Shown here: piece after piece, positions 18,111 through 27,478 of the stretch | Position numbering within the stretch: position 1 is the stretch's first letter | How the letters are laid out: the number at the start of each line of letters is the position of its first letter | Assembly (NCBI GenBank): GCA_030427635.1 | Contig: JAUIBA010000025.1 | Coordinates: 1-58,635, forward strand | Length of the DNA stretch: 58,635 nt | Direction: 5' to 3' | Origin: Bacteroidia bacterium | GTDB lineage: Bacteria > Bacteroidota > Bacteroidia > Chitinophagales > Chitinophagaceae | Made by a program: the position numbers and the translations under genes | Notes under the pieces: model-generated | What the model was told of the DNA's origin: nothing | The model's input: the letters and a program-made list of their open reading frames with translations, nothing else | Databases searched by the model: none

Positions 18111-19859
18111 TTACTCCGTCTCTGTCTGGTGACGGTATAGTTTTGCATAGCGCCCGTTAAGCGTCATCAGTTCTTCGTGCGTACCCTGCTCTGCTATGGT
18201 ACCATTATCCAGGATAATAATCTTATCAAAGGTCCAGCTTGTGAAAATACGGTGTGTGATGACAAACACCGTACGCCCTGTAAGCCATGATGAGAGATTG
18301 GCAAGGATGGTCTTCTCTGTCTGTGTATCTACCGCCGAGAGGCACTCATCCAGCAGCAGTACCTGGCTGTTCTTGAGTAAGGCACGGGCCAGCACCATAC
18401 GTTGTTTCTGGCCTCCGCTCAGCATTACCCCCCGCTCCCCTACTACCGTATCATATCCCTGAGGGAAATCGGTTACATCCTTGTCCAGATCGGCCATGCG
18501 GGCGGCTGCCCGCACTTCCTCGTCCGTGGCATCACCACGGCCAAAACGGATATTGTTGGCTATAGTATCAGAAAAAAGATAGGCTTCCTGTGGTGCATAT
18601 GCTATACCGCCACGCAGTACATCAAGGTCATACTGCTGCACCGGACTCCCATCTATAAGCAGCTGCCCTCCGGTAGCATCATACATACGTAGCAGCATGT
18701 GTGCCAGCGTGGATTTGCCAGAGCCCGTGCGACCAATAATAGCTATTTTCTGCCCCCTGAGAGCATGCAGTGAAAAGCTCTTCAGTGCAGTAATGCCTGT
18801 ATGAGGATAAGTAAAAGTGATATTATCAAAATGTATGTCGCCTGCTGGTGGAGTAGTAATACCAGAAGGGGGACTCACAATCTCTGGCTGCGTATGAAGA
18901 AACTCATCAATGCGGCGCTGAGATGCACCGGCACGCTGGGTCATACCTGCTACCATACCTATGCTGGATATGGGAAACATGAGCAGATTGATATAAATAA
19001 CAAACTGTGCAATATTGCCGGTAGTAATATGTCCGTTAATGGCAAACCAACCACCTATAAGCACTGTAGACAACATACTGACCCCTACAAAAAGGTTCAT
19101 GGCTGGATAATAAATGGCCTGCGTAACAGACAGGTTTACTGCACTATCGCGGTAAGAAGCTCCGGCTGTTTCAAAGAAGCGCATCATATTACGCTCCTGT
19201 ACAAATGCCTTTATAACCCTGATGCCGGAATAAGACTCCTGAGCTGTGGTAGTCAATGCCGACAACTGCTCCTGTATACGGCTGCTTTTGCGGAATATTA
19301 TTTTATTGACATAAAAGATAGACAATGCCAGCAGTGGAAGCGGTGCAACTACACAGAGTGTAAGCATGGCATTGACCCGCAGCATATCCCACACACAGAA
19401 AATGACCAGAAATACTACCGATGTGAAATACATGATAGATGGCCCGGTATACATACGTACCCGGGAAACATCTTCTGAAATGCGATTCATAAGGTCACCG
19501 GTAAACTTTGACTTGAAAAAGCCTGTATGCAGCCGCTGATAGTGCGCATATACCTCCGACTTCTGATCGTACTCTATATGCCGCGACATGACAATGATAG
19601 TCTGCCGCATCATGAACATGAATAAACCACGCAACAGCGCCAGCCCCAGCAGCAGCATTCCGCCACGAAATACAATACTACCAATACCAGCTGCACCACT
19701 GCCACCTGCGGCAGCCTGCACTACCTCATCCAGCATCTGCTGAATAACATTGCCGGGTTTTACTGCAAACCAGGAAGATATTGCCACAAAGAGCAATCCG
19801 AGTAATAAACGCCATTTATACCTGAGAAAATACTTGTTGAGCGAAGCGAGATCCTTCAT
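18111..19859 (-). CDS. ABC transporter, fused permease and ATP-binding domains
   Basis: A 582-residue half-transporter of the exporter type. Six transmembrane helices occupy about residues 15-315; the nucleotide-binding domain follows, with Walker A 'IIGRTGSGKSTLAHML', Q-loop 'YAPQEAYLFSDT', signature 'MLSGGQKQRMVLARAL', Walker B 'VLLLDECLSAVDTQTE' and H-loop 'VFVITHR'. All are intact; the residue after the Walker B Asp-Glu is Cys-Leu-Ser instead of the common Pro/Ala-Leu-Ser. It would work as a homodimer exporting lipids, drugs or peptides. MsbA-like lipid flipping is possible but the sequence does not decide it. It is divergent from the T9SS gene across a 267-nt spacer. Confidence 0.9.
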   Translation of the reverse strand: MKDLASLNKYFLRYKWRLLLGLLFVAISSWFAVKPGNVIQQMLDEVVQAAAGGSGAAGIGSIVFRGGMLLLGLALLRGLFMFMMRQTIIVMSRHIEYDQKSEVYAHYQRLHTGFFKSKFTGDLMNRISEDVSRVRMYTGPSIMYFTSVVFLVIFCVWDMLRVNAMLTLCVVAPLPLLALSIFYVNKIIFRKSSRIQEQLSALTTTAQESYSGIRVIKAFVQERNMMRFFETAGASYRDSAVNLSVTQAIYYPAMNLFVGVSMLSTVLIGGWFAINGHITTGNIAQFVIYINLLMFPISSIGMVAGMTQRAGASQRRIDEFLHTQPEIVSPPSGITTPPAGDIHFDNITFTYPHTGITALKSFSLHALRGQKIAIIGRTGSGKSTLAHMLLRMYDATGGQLLIDGSPVQQYDLDVLRGGIAYAPQEAYLFSDTIANNIRFGRGDATDEEVRAAARMADLDKDVTDFPQGYDTVVGERGVMLSGGQKQRMVLARALLKNSQVLLLDECLSAVDTQTEKTILANLSSWLTGRTVFVITHRIFTSWTFDKIIILDNGTIAEQGTHEELMTLNGRYAKLYRHQTETE

Positions 19860-19948
19860 GGAAGTGCAAAGGTCGGGTAAACGAAGTAATGACAGAGCGG
19901 GACATTATGAGAATTACCTGTAAAAAATATTATTCAGGAAACGTTTTG

Positions 19949-19970
19949 CTGTCTGTTTATTAACAGACAG
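19949..19970. promoter_or_regulatory. Inverted repeat in the ABC/T9SS divergent spacer
   Basis: Perfect 9-bp arms CTGTCTGTT (19949-19957) and AACAGACAG (19962-19970), 4-nt loop, with no T-run on either side. It lies in an AT-rich 267-nt divergent intergenic region and could be an operator for either gene or a leader hairpin. No consensus -7 box was found here. Confidence 0.45.
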
Positions 19971-20126
19971 GTAGATAAAATAGTTTTTCACATACAATGT
20001 ATCGGATATAAATATTTGAAAAATTTGAAAAAATTTCATAATTTGCTAACACTGAGTCCTTTGTTACCCGCCTTATTCACCAGATACCCGTCATTGCCCA
20101 AATCATCATATAAATAAAACCTGCTT

Positions 20127-22811
20127 ATGACGAACCAATACATCTCTAAAAAAACCAACAGATTATATCTGTTTCTGCTGCTGTGCTTTATCAGTATCAC
20201 ACAGTCGTCATGTCTGTTCAGTATATATTCTCCCAGCAGCACCCTTTCTATGACAGGGACTACTTCCTATTGCCAGAATGCTACAGCTACATCCAATACA
20301 CTGACATATAACCAGTGTACTCTGGGCGGCGGGCTGCTGGGCGATGATGGCGTAGCATATACTGCACAGTGGTATGTGAATACTACCGGGGGGACATCCA
20401 TTCCCGCATCTACGCCGCACGGAGGACCTATCAGCGCTGTATCGCCTGCAGGCGGTTCAGGAACGGTAAGCTATGTACCCACTACCACCACCCCGGGTAC
20501 CTACTATTACTTCTGCTATATTACCTGGGGTACAACAGGTACCTGTACACCAGACTTTACATCATCTGCCCAGATGGTAACCATAAATGCAGGCCCCGCA
20601 GCACTTACAGGAACGGCAACTTTATGTGGCGGCACTACTACTACTCTTGCCTCCACTACATCCGGCGGAACATGGAGCAGTTCTGCCCCGGGAGTAGCTA
20701 CAGTAGCCGGGGGTGTAGTAACAGGCGTAAGCCCGGGTACTGCAACAATAATATATACAGTAGGCAGCTGTACTGCCACCCGTGTGGTAACGGTTAACGC
20801 AGCGCCTGGCGCTATTACCCCTACCACCCCTGTGACCATATGCCAGGGTACTACTACAGCCCTCAGCAATGCTGCCGGAGCCGGAACATGGTCCAGCAGC
20901 AACCCTGCCGTAGGTACAGTAAGTTCTACAGGTGTTGTATCTGCCATTGCGGGCGGTACTACCAATATTACATTTACACTATCCTCTACCGGCTGCTTTA
21001 CAGTTAAACCTATTACTGTTAACCCTGTTCCGGCACCTATTACCGGTCCTTCGCAGGTATGTATAGGCACGAATATTGCGCTTACATCCATTACACCAGG
21101 TGGCGCATGGAGCAGCTCTACCCCTGCTACTGCTACAGTAAACCCCACCACAGGTACAGTAACCGGAATTGCAGCCGGCACCACTACCATCACTTATTCA
21201 GGATGCGGATACGTAGTAAAAGAAATTACCGTTAACCCACTGCCTGCGGCCATAACAGGAACACTCACCGTATGTGAGACCAGCGGTACTACCACACTCT
21301 CCAGCGCTACTGCAGGTGGCACATGGAGCAGCGCTGCACCAGGCACTGCTACGGCTACCACACTAGGGGCGAATGACGGACAGATAACCGGTGTAAGCGA
21401 TGGTACCGTTACTATCACCTACACATCGGCATTGTCATGTATCACTACTGCCGAAGTAACCGTTAATCCTGCACCTGATGCTATAACAGGTGCAATACCA
21501 ATATGTGCCGGACAGTCGATGTCACTTTTCAACGCAATACCCGGAGGCTCATGGTCTTCTTCAGCGCCGGCCATTGCTATAGTATCGCCTACAGGCGTAG
21601 TGACCGGCATTTCAGGTGGCGTAGCTGTAATACTGTATTCCAATGAATGCGGCACATCGTCCATAAATGCTACCATTAATCCGCTACCTGCTGCCATAGA
21701 AGGTAATGATACCGTATGTGTGGGTAGCACCATCGCCCTGGCCGACGAAACTATAGGAGGCACATGGAGCAGTTCCTTCCCGGCTATTGCATCTGTTCTC
21801 ACTACATCGGGGCTCATAAGCGGTCATGTACCGGGAACCACTATTATTACCTATACAATGCCTGGCGGCTGCTATACAACACTACCGGTGCATGTAGTAT
21901 TACCACCCGATGTCATAACCGGAACCATGACAGCTTGCCCCGGCACCAGTACTACACTATCCAATGTAGTAAGCGGCGGCATGTGGCAGAGCGGAAGCCC
22001 ATCTATAGCTACCGTAAGCGCTACCTCAGGTGTGGTAACCGGGGTATCGGCCGGACTGGCAGATATTACCTATACCACCGGCCCTAGCTGTGCCGTTTAT
22101 GCCAATGTACTGATTAACCCACTTCCGGAACCAATCATAGGTGCCGATACCATCTATTGTGCAGCAGATAAGGATACACTATACAACGCCACTCCCGGCG
22201 GCGTATGGAGCAGTCTTACCCCCGGCATAGCTACTGTAGATGCAGGCGATGGTATTATGACCATACTGAACGGCGGCGTAGCAATCATACGCTACACGCT
22301 GCCTACCGGATGCTACGTATCAAAGAGCGTATCAGTCAATGCAGCGCCTATGGCCACTGTGACATACAACCCTGCTACCAATACACTGTATACAGAAACC
22401 ACATGGGGCAGCTACCAGTGGTATAATGGTATACAGGGAGCCATACCCGGCGCTACCACCTACCGTACGGCAGCACTATATTATACAGACTACTGGGTAC
22501 GTGTAAATGATGAGAACGCATGCTTTGGCTCATCGGCTCATTATAATTACAACTCAGCAAGCGGCACTACCGACCCTGCTATGAACAGGGATAACTACTT
22601 CGTATTCCCCAACCCATCTAATCTGTCCATTACCATAGAAGCGCCGATAGATGTGCGGGCAGTAATAACCAGTGCAGATGGCAAAGCGCTTATAACACGG
22701 AATCACGCCAAAACCATTGACATCAGTAAACTGGCCGATGGTATGTATATGGTACTTCTTTATGACCAGAATGGTGTACAGCGGGCCGTACATAAACTCA
22801 TAAAACAGTAA
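20127..22811 (+). CDS. Ig-like repeat protein with T9SS sorting domain
   Basis: An 894-residue secreted protein. An N-terminal hydrophobic signal (about residues 13-30) ends near 'SITQSSC', which might be a weak lipobox. The body has about eight Ig-like modules of roughly 70 residues, each with 'PGGTWSSS.P.IATV' then 'TGVVTGVS.GTATITYT', which resembles the bacterial Ig-like (Big_2) fold used in adhesins. The last ~75 residues, beginning 'YFVFPNPSNLSITIEA' and ending in a 'DGMYMVLLYD..GVQRAVHKLIKQ' pattern, form a type A T9SS C-terminal domain, so it should be exported by T9SS and held on the surface or released. It is paralogous to the protein at 53344-57720. Codon-level similarity between modules indicates expansion by internal duplication. 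A terminator follows. Confidence 0.88.
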   Translation: MTNQYISKKTNRLYLFLLLCFISITQSSCLFSIYSPSSTLSMTGTTSYCQNATATSNTLTYNQCTLGGGLLGDDGVAYTAQWYVNTTGGTSIPASTPHGGPISAVSPAGGSGTVSYVPTTTTPGTYYYFCYITWGTTGTCTPDFTSSAQMVTINAGPAALTGTATLCGGTTTTLASTTSGGTWSSSAPGVATVAGGVVTGVSPGTATIIYTVGSCTATRVVTVNAAPGAITPTTPVTICQGTTTALSNAAGAGTWSSSNPAVGTVSSTGVVSAIAGGTTNITFTLSSTGCFTVKPITVNPVPAPITGPSQVCIGTNIALTSITPGGAWSSSTPATATVNPTTGTVTGIAAGTTTITYSGCGYVVKEITVNPLPAAITGTLTVCETSGTTTLSSATAGGTWSSAAPGTATATTLGANDGQITGVSDGTVTITYTSALSCITTAEVTVNPAPDAITGAIPICAGQSMSLFNAIPGGSWSSSAPAIAIVSPTGVVTGISGGVAVILYSNECGTSSINATINPLPAAIEGNDTVCVGSTIALADETIGGTWSSSFPAIASVLTTSGLISGHVPGTTIITYTMPGGCYTTLPVHVVLPPDVITGTMTACPGTSTTLSNVVSGGMWQSGSPSIATVSATSGVVTGVSAGLADITYTTGPSCAVYANVLINPLPEPIIGADTIYCAADKDTLYNATPGGVWSSLTPGIATVDAGDGIMTILNGGVAIIRYTLPTGCYVSKSVSVNAAPMATVTYNPATNTLYTETTWGSYQWYNGIQGAIPGATTYRTAALYYTDYWVRVNDENACFGSSAHYNYNSASGTTDPAMNRDNYFVFPNPSNLSITIEAPIDVRAVITSADGKALITRNHAKTIDISKLADGMYMVLLYDQNGVQRAVHKLIKQ

Positions 22812-22831
22812 ACTACTGACAACACTAATAC

Positions 22832-22862
22832 AAAAACAGCCATGCGATGCATGGCTGTTTTT
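22832..22862 (+). terminator. Terminator after the T9SS Ig-repeat gene
   Basis: Perfect 13-bp stem AAAAACAGCCATG (22832-22844) with CATGGCTGTTTTT (22850-22862), 5-nt loop, stem ending in the T-run. An ATG inside it (22842) should not be used as the start of the next gene. Confidence 0.92.
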
Positions 22863-22928
22863 GTGTCCGGCGGGCCGAAGATGCCTGTTCCTGCATTTTT
22901 TAACTTTTGCTGTCACACCTCCATCAGT

Positions 22929-22936
22929 TATATTTG
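22929..22936 (+). promoter_or_regulatory. -7 element 4 nt before the BatA gene start
   Basis: TATATTTG matches TAnnTTTG and ends 4 nt before the GTG at 22941, so the transcript would begin at the start codon. A further near-match lies upstream around 22900 (TTAACTTTTG) and would give a leader of about 25 nt. Confidence 0.5.
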
Positions 22937-22940
22937 TCAG

Positions 22941-24971
22941 GTGAGTTTTTCCTACCCGCTTTTTCTTGCAGCAGGGCTTACCCTTGCCATACCGGTGCTG
23001 ATACACCTGTTCAACCTGCGTAAGTACAAGACGGTACTGTTTCCGCATACCCGCTTCCTGAAAAACATACAGCTGAACAGCAGACGGCAGTCGCAAATAA
23101 GATATAAATGGCTGCTGCTCTCCCGGTTATTGTTTCTGGCTTTTGTGGTGCTGGCTTTTGCACAGCCATATTTTGCCGGCAATGATGCAGTTAGTGGCGG
23201 CAAACAGGTACAGGTGATATATCTGGACAACTCTTACAGCATGAGTGCCACCAAAGGGGCACGCAGGCTGCTGGACATAGCCAAAGATGCAGCGGCACGG
23301 CAGGTACGCGCCGGGGCTGCAGGCACCCGCTATGTGATACTTACCAACGATAAGCCATCGGCCTACCGTGCAATGCCTGCTACAGAGGCGTATAATACCA
23401 TACAGGCTACAGAAATAACAGCGGCAACCATCTCTGTAGACCGTGTACTGGCAGCGGCAGCTACTGCCCGGGAACACGAGCAGGCAGATAAAGCAGTGGT
23501 ATATTATTATTCCGACTTTCAGCAGAGTGCATTCCCTGCCATACCTGCTAATGAGCAAACCCGCAACATTGTATTCTACGGCATACCGGTACAGGTACCC
23601 GGCATACCCAATGTATATATAGATACGGTAATGCTCACCAATCCCGTACTCCAGGCCGACAGAAGCAACTATGCTGTAGTACGCACAAGAAGGACAGGTG
23701 AAAGTAACGATGCACACCCCGTACTGAACCTTGCCGTAAACGGACAGGTAAAAAGCGCCGCATCGCTGAGTTTTGATGAAAGTGATGTGCGTACAGATAC
23801 ACTGAGCTTTCAGGTAAGCGGCAATGGCTGGCAGCAACTGTCCTTTTCGCTGAATGATGCTACTATGCGGTTTGATGACACCTTCCGTATAGCTGCACGC
23901 TGCGCCCCCAACCTTTCGGTACTGGTGCTGAACGAGGGTCAGATGAACCCGTACATTCAGGCAGCATTCAGAGCATGGAACGGATTCAGGATCAATCAGA
24001 CAGATGTAAATGCCAGCCCTGAAGACTGGAAGCCATACAGCCTTGTGATACTGAACGGTATTACCGGCATAAATGAATCGCTGGGTAAAAAACTGAGCGA
24101 AACACTGAATGATGGTCATACTATATGCATTTTCCCAGGCAGAACAGCTAATATCGGTGCACTGAATGACGGTCTGAAACTGATAGGAGACATTCAGATA
24201 GCAGGCACCGACACCAGTATGCAGATGGCCAGTCAGTTACAACCTGGCAGCCAGCTGGTAAAAGACCTGTTTGAAAAAGTACCGGACAATGTACAGCTGC
24301 CTACTGCCAACTGGCATTACATTTTATCGGCAGGTATTACCGCCAATCAGCAGTCGGTACTCTCTTTCAGAAATGGCGACCCGTTACTGGCCCGTTATTC
24401 CCCTACCCAGGGCGCGCTCTACCTATGCGCTACCGCTGCCGACCCAGAATCAGGCAATTTCCCCGGTAGTTACTTCTTTACGCCCTTCCTCTACCAGATG
24501 GCCATGCAGGGCGGTGGTGGCAATGTGTACGCTGTAAGAGCCGGCGCTACGGAGCCTACATTTGTAACACTGGCCAATGCCACAGAGCGTAACACTATGC
24601 ATGCCTATGCACATGGTACCGATATTGTACCACCACAACGCCCCAATGGGGCCGGACTGGACGTATATGCAGGCAGTGTGCTGCAGGAGCCCGGTTTTTA
24701 TGCACTGGCCGCACCGGCTACCGATACCGTACAGCTGGCAGTAAACCAGGATAAGGCAGAGTCTGACCCTGTGTACCGGGACATAGCACAACTGGCAGGC
24801 ACATGGAAAGGCAACAATATCAAATGGCAGGAAGTAAACAGCAGCGGCAATCTGAGCGAACACTCAGGCGCATCTGAGTTCCCGCTTTGGAAAGTTTGCG
24901 TAATTTTAGCGCTTGTAATGCTGGGTGTAGAAACATGGTTGCTGGCACGCAACCGCAAACGCCCGGCATAA
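22941..24971 (+). CDS. BatA/VWA-domain membrane protein
   Basis: About 676 residues. The N-terminus 'SFSYPLFLAAGLTLAIPVLIHLFNLRKYKTVLFPHTRFLK' type sequence is the BatA domain (one or two membrane helices around residues 5-25 and 55-75), followed by a von Willebrand-like domain opening 'VIYLDNSYSMSATKG' with the DxSxS metal motif intact. A long extracytoplasmic region and a last helix ('WKVCVILALVMLGVETWLL') follow. Bat proteins take part in stress tolerance or envelope assembly, but this stand-alone long type is poorly known. The GTG at 22941 is preferred over the ATG at 22842, which sits in the preceding terminator. It is followed 49 nt later by the dihydroorotase homologue, likely in one operon. 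Confidence 0.85.
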   Translation: MSFSYPLFLAAGLTLAIPVLIHLFNLRKYKTVLFPHTRFLKNIQLNSRRQSQIRYKWLLLSRLLFLAFVVLAFAQPYFAGNDAVSGGKQVQVIYLDNSYSMSATKGARRLLDIAKDAAARQVRAGAAGTRYVILTNDKPSAYRAMPATEAYNTIQATEITAATISVDRVLAAAATAREHEQADKAVVYYYSDFQQSAFPAIPANEQTRNIVFYGIPVQVPGIPNVYIDTVMLTNPVLQADRSNYAVVRTRRTGESNDAHPVLNLAVNGQVKSAASLSFDESDVRTDTLSFQVSGNGWQQLSFSLNDATMRFDDTFRIAARCAPNLSVLVLNEGQMNPYIQAAFRAWNGFRINQTDVNASPEDWKPYSLVILNGITGINESLGKKLSETLNDGHTICIFPGRTANIGALNDGLKLIGDIQIAGTDTSMQMASQLQPGSQLVKDLFEKVPDNVQLPTANWHYILSAGITANQQSVLSFRNGDPLLARYSPTQGALYLCATAADPESGNFPGSYFFTPFLYQMAMQGGGGNVYAVRAGATEPTFVTLANATERNTMHAYAHGTDIVPPQRPNGAGLDVYAGSVLQEPGFYALAAPATDTVQLAVNQDKAESDPVYRDIAQLAGTWKGNNIKWQEVNSSGNLSEHSGASEFPLWKVCVILALVMLGVETWLLARNRKRPA

Positions 24972-25020
24972 CCGTACCATGGCACAGAACGCATCTGCGC
25001 CACCTTTCTAAATACTGATA

Positions 25021-26289
25021 ATGCAGGTACTCATTCGCAAAGCAAGGGTCGCCGACCCGCAATCCCCTCACCACGACAAAGTGATGGACATACTGGTGGA
25101 AGATGGTATAATTACCAGAATAGCCTCATCTGTAAAAGCAGATGCAGCTATTACGGTAGATGTACCAGACCTGTGTGTAAGCCCGGGATGGGTAGATATA
25201 CTGGCCGACTACTGTGAGCCAGGCTATGAGCATAAAGAAACACTGCAAAGCGGCATGGCAGCCGCAGCAGCCGGGGGCTATACCGATGTGCTGACAGCAC
25301 CCAATACGCAGCCGGTAATGAGCAATCAGGCGGCTATACAGTACTTGCTGCAACGTGCCGCCGGAAATGTGGTAACACTACACCCCACAGGCTCCCTGTC
25401 CCGTAATGCTGAAGGAAAAGACCTGGCAGAAATGCTGGATATGCGCACCCATGGTGCCATAGCCTTTGGCGACGGCTGGAAACCAGTACAGAACAGTACC
25501 CTGATGATGAAGGCACTGGAATATGTGACCGCATTTAACGGCGTGCTGATACAGGTACCGGTAGATAATGCGCTGGCAGCCGGGGGGCTTATGAACGAAG
25601 GCCCAGTATCTGTAACACTGGGTATGGCCGGAATACCAGAACTCGCAGAGACGCTGATGGTGTACCGGGATGTGGAACTGGCGCGTTATACAGGCTCACG
25701 CCTGCATATAAGCGGCATCACTACGGCTGCATCGGTAGATATGATACGAAGGGCTAAAGCTGACGGCGTATCTGTGACCTGCTCTGTAACACCATATCAC
25801 CTGGTGCTTACTGATGAAGTAATGCGTGGCTATGACAGCATGTACAAAGTATCGCCCCCGCTGCGTGGCGAGAGCGACAGAAAAGCACTGGTAGCAGGTA
25901 TCAAAGATGGCACTATAGACTGTATAGCATCGCATCACAGACCTCAGGAATGGGACGCCAAGCAAAAAGAACTGGAATATGCAGCCGAAGGGATGGCGGT
26001 GCAGGAGCTTACTTTTAATATAATATGGGATAAGCTGAAAAAGTCACTCAGTACTGAGCGACTGGCAGAGCTGATGAGTATTCGTCCCCGCGCTATATTC
26101 GGGCTAAGTGAGTCTGTTATAAACAAAGGCAATGCTGCCAGCCTCACACTCTTTACCACAACCGGTAGCCACACACTGGCAAAAGGTGCAGGACGCTCAA
26201 AAGGTGTAAACAATCCCTTTGAAGGTATGCCGCTGGTGGGTAAGGTAATAGGTATCGTAAACAATAATAAAGTTCACCTGAACAAATAG
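25021..26289 (+). CDS. Dihydroorotase homologue lacking the metal site
   Basis: A 422-residue amidohydrolase-superfamily protein aligned throughout with dihydroorotase, including 'GGYTDVLTAPNTQPV', 'AGGLMNEG' and 'GTIDCIAS'. The metal ligands are gone: the usual DxHxHxREPG is 'DILADYCEPG' (residues 59-68, both His lost), 'HVST' is 'ISGIT', 'TPHH' is 'TPYH', and 'TDHAPH' is 'SHHRPQ' (304-309, catalytic Asp lost). It is thus probably a non-catalytic homologue of the kind that pairs with aspartate transcarbamoylase in other bacteria, and a true PyrC should exist elsewhere. It lies between the BatA gene and a DUF4199 gene, 8 nt before the latter. The lack of activity is inferred from the missing residues. 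Confidence 0.85.
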   Translation: MQVLIRKARVADPQSPHHDKVMDILVEDGIITRIASSVKADAAITVDVPDLCVSPGWVDILADYCEPGYEHKETLQSGMAAAAAGGYTDVLTAPNTQPVMSNQAAIQYLLQRAAGNVVTLHPTGSLSRNAEGKDLAEMLDMRTHGAIAFGDGWKPVQNSTLMMKALEYVTAFNGVLIQVPVDNALAAGGLMNEGPVSVTLGMAGIPELAETLMVYRDVELARYTGSRLHISGITTAASVDMIRRAKADGVSVTCSVTPYHLVLTDEVMRGYDSMYKVSPPLRGESDRKALVAGIKDGTIDCIASHHRPQEWDAKQKELEYAAEGMAVQELTFNIIWDKLKKSLSTERLAELMSIRPRAIFGLSESVINKGNAASLTLFTTTGSHTLAKGAGRSKGVNNPFEGMPLVGKVIGIVNNNKVHLNK

Positions 26290-26297
26290 AATACGCC

Positions 26298-26852
26298 ATG
26301 ACAAATGCTATAAGCGAACCAATGAGTACTGCTGCCCGCAACAAGACCGCAGCTATTAACGGACTGATACTTGGAATCATTTACATAGCCATTAAGGCAG
26401 GTATTAATCAGACCGCTGAAGCGCTGGTAATGTATGCTATACTCAACTTTGCCGGATACCTGGTATTTCTGGGAATACTATGGTTCATGCTTGTGAACCT
26501 GCGCAAGGCCAATGGCGGCTACATAGAGCTGCGTGAAGCATTTGGCGCTACTTTTGTAACCGTACTCATTGCAGGCCTTCTTTCTGTATCTTTTCAGTAC
26601 CTGTACACATTTGTCATAGACCCCGGCTATACCGACAGAGTACTGGATGCAACAGTTAAAACACTGGAAAAAAGTGGCGCACCTGACGATAAGATAGATC
26701 AGATGGTAGACCAGATACAGAAAGCAAAAGTGTTCAGACTCAGCGATGTACTGATGGGCTATTTCAGCGGCGTAATAGTAGACTGTCTCTTCGGGCTGGT
26801 AGTAAGCCTGATAGTAAAGAAATCAAGGCCCGTTTTTGAAAATCTTTCCTAA
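26298..26852 (+). CDS. DUF4199 domain membrane protein
   Basis: A 184-residue protein with four membrane helices (about residues 18-36, 42-66, 82-108 and 148-170). The 'YIELREAFGATFVTVLIAGLLS' segment followed by a charged extracytoplasmic loop ('YTDRVLDATVKTLEKSG') is the DUF4199 pattern found in Bacteroidota. Function unknown. It is 8 nt after the dihydroorotase homologue and 41 nt before purN; the same gene order (BatA, dihydroorotase-like, DUF4199) is expected to be shared with relatives, but this cannot be checked here. Confidence 0.8.
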   Translation: MTNAISEPMSTAARNKTAAINGLILGIIYIAIKAGINQTAEALVMYAILNFAGYLVFLGILWFMLVNLRKANGGYIELREAFGATFVTVLIAGLLSVSFQYLYTFVIDPGYTDRVLDATVKTLEKSGAPDDKIDQMVDQIQKAKVFRLSDVLMGYFSGVIVDCLFGLVVSLIVKKSRPVFENLS

Positions 26853-26893
26853 ATCAATTACAGTAGCAGATTAAAATATCATCTCAACGGGAT

Positions 26894-27463
26894 ATGCACT
26901 CACTCGTCATTTTCGCATCAGGAGCAGGCAGTAATGCCGCAGCTATAATAGCATGGTTCAAAGCCAGCGGAAAGGCTAAAGTATCTCTGATAGTATGCAA
27001 TAAGCCGGGTGCCGGAGTGCTGGAAATAGCAGCACGGGAGGGCATTCCGGTACTGCTTACAGAAAAAGGTTCATTCAGCAATCCCGGTACGGTGGCACGC
27101 ATCAGCGAATGTGAGCCATCCCTCATAGTGCTGGCAGGCTATATGTGGAAGGTGCCTGATGTGCTGGTGCGCATGTATCCCACCAGCATCATCAATATAC
27201 ATCCGGCACTGCTGCCTGCATATGGTGGTAAGGGTATGTATGGCAGCCATGTACACGAGGCCGTGGTAGCAGCCGGAGAAAAAGAGAGCGGCATTACTAT
27301 ACACTATGTAAATGAGGAGTATGACAAGGGCAGCATCATTATGCAGGCACATTGCCCGGTGCTGCCGGGAGATACACCAGCAGACCTTGCCAAACGAATA
27401 CACAGTCTGGAGCACTTCTACTACCCCAGAACTATAGAATACCTGCTGGATAACATGAAATAA
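26894..27463 (+). CDS. purN: Phosphoribosylglycinamide formyltransferase
   Basis: A 189-residue GAR transformylase, the third step of purine synthesis, using 10-formyltetrahydrofolate. It begins 'LVIFASGAGSNAAAII' (phosphate-binding loop), has 'IINIHPALLPAYGGKGMYG' (about residues 102-120) with the catalytic Asn-x-His, and 'HYVNEEYDKGSIIMQ' holding the catalytic Asp. Length is typical of PurN. It ends 15 nt before a convergent gene. Confidence 0.95.
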   Translation: MHSLVIFASGAGSNAAAIIAWFKASGKAKVSLIVCNKPGAGVLEIAAREGIPVLLTEKGSFSNPGTVARISECEPSLIVLAGYMWKVPDVLVRMYPTSIINIHPALLPAYGGKGMYGSHVHEAVVAAGEKESGITIHYVNEEYDKGSIIMQAHCPVLPGDTPADLAKRIHSLEHFYYPRTIEYLLDNMK

Positions 27464-27478
27464 GCTCACCCCAATGCA

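Noticed and set aside
20600-22350. Non-coding tandem array
   Set aside because: Repeats of about 210 bp are in frame and encode Ig-like modules of the T9SS protein.
22842-22940. Upstream ATG as the start of the BatA gene
   Set aside because: The ATG lies in the loop-side arm of the preceding terminator and the added residues do not fit the BatA N-terminus; GTG at 22941 does.
23127-24119. Minus-strand frame of 330 codons
   Set aside because: Antisense to the BatA/VWA gene, rich in Tyr, Cys and His with no domain pattern; a shadow frame.
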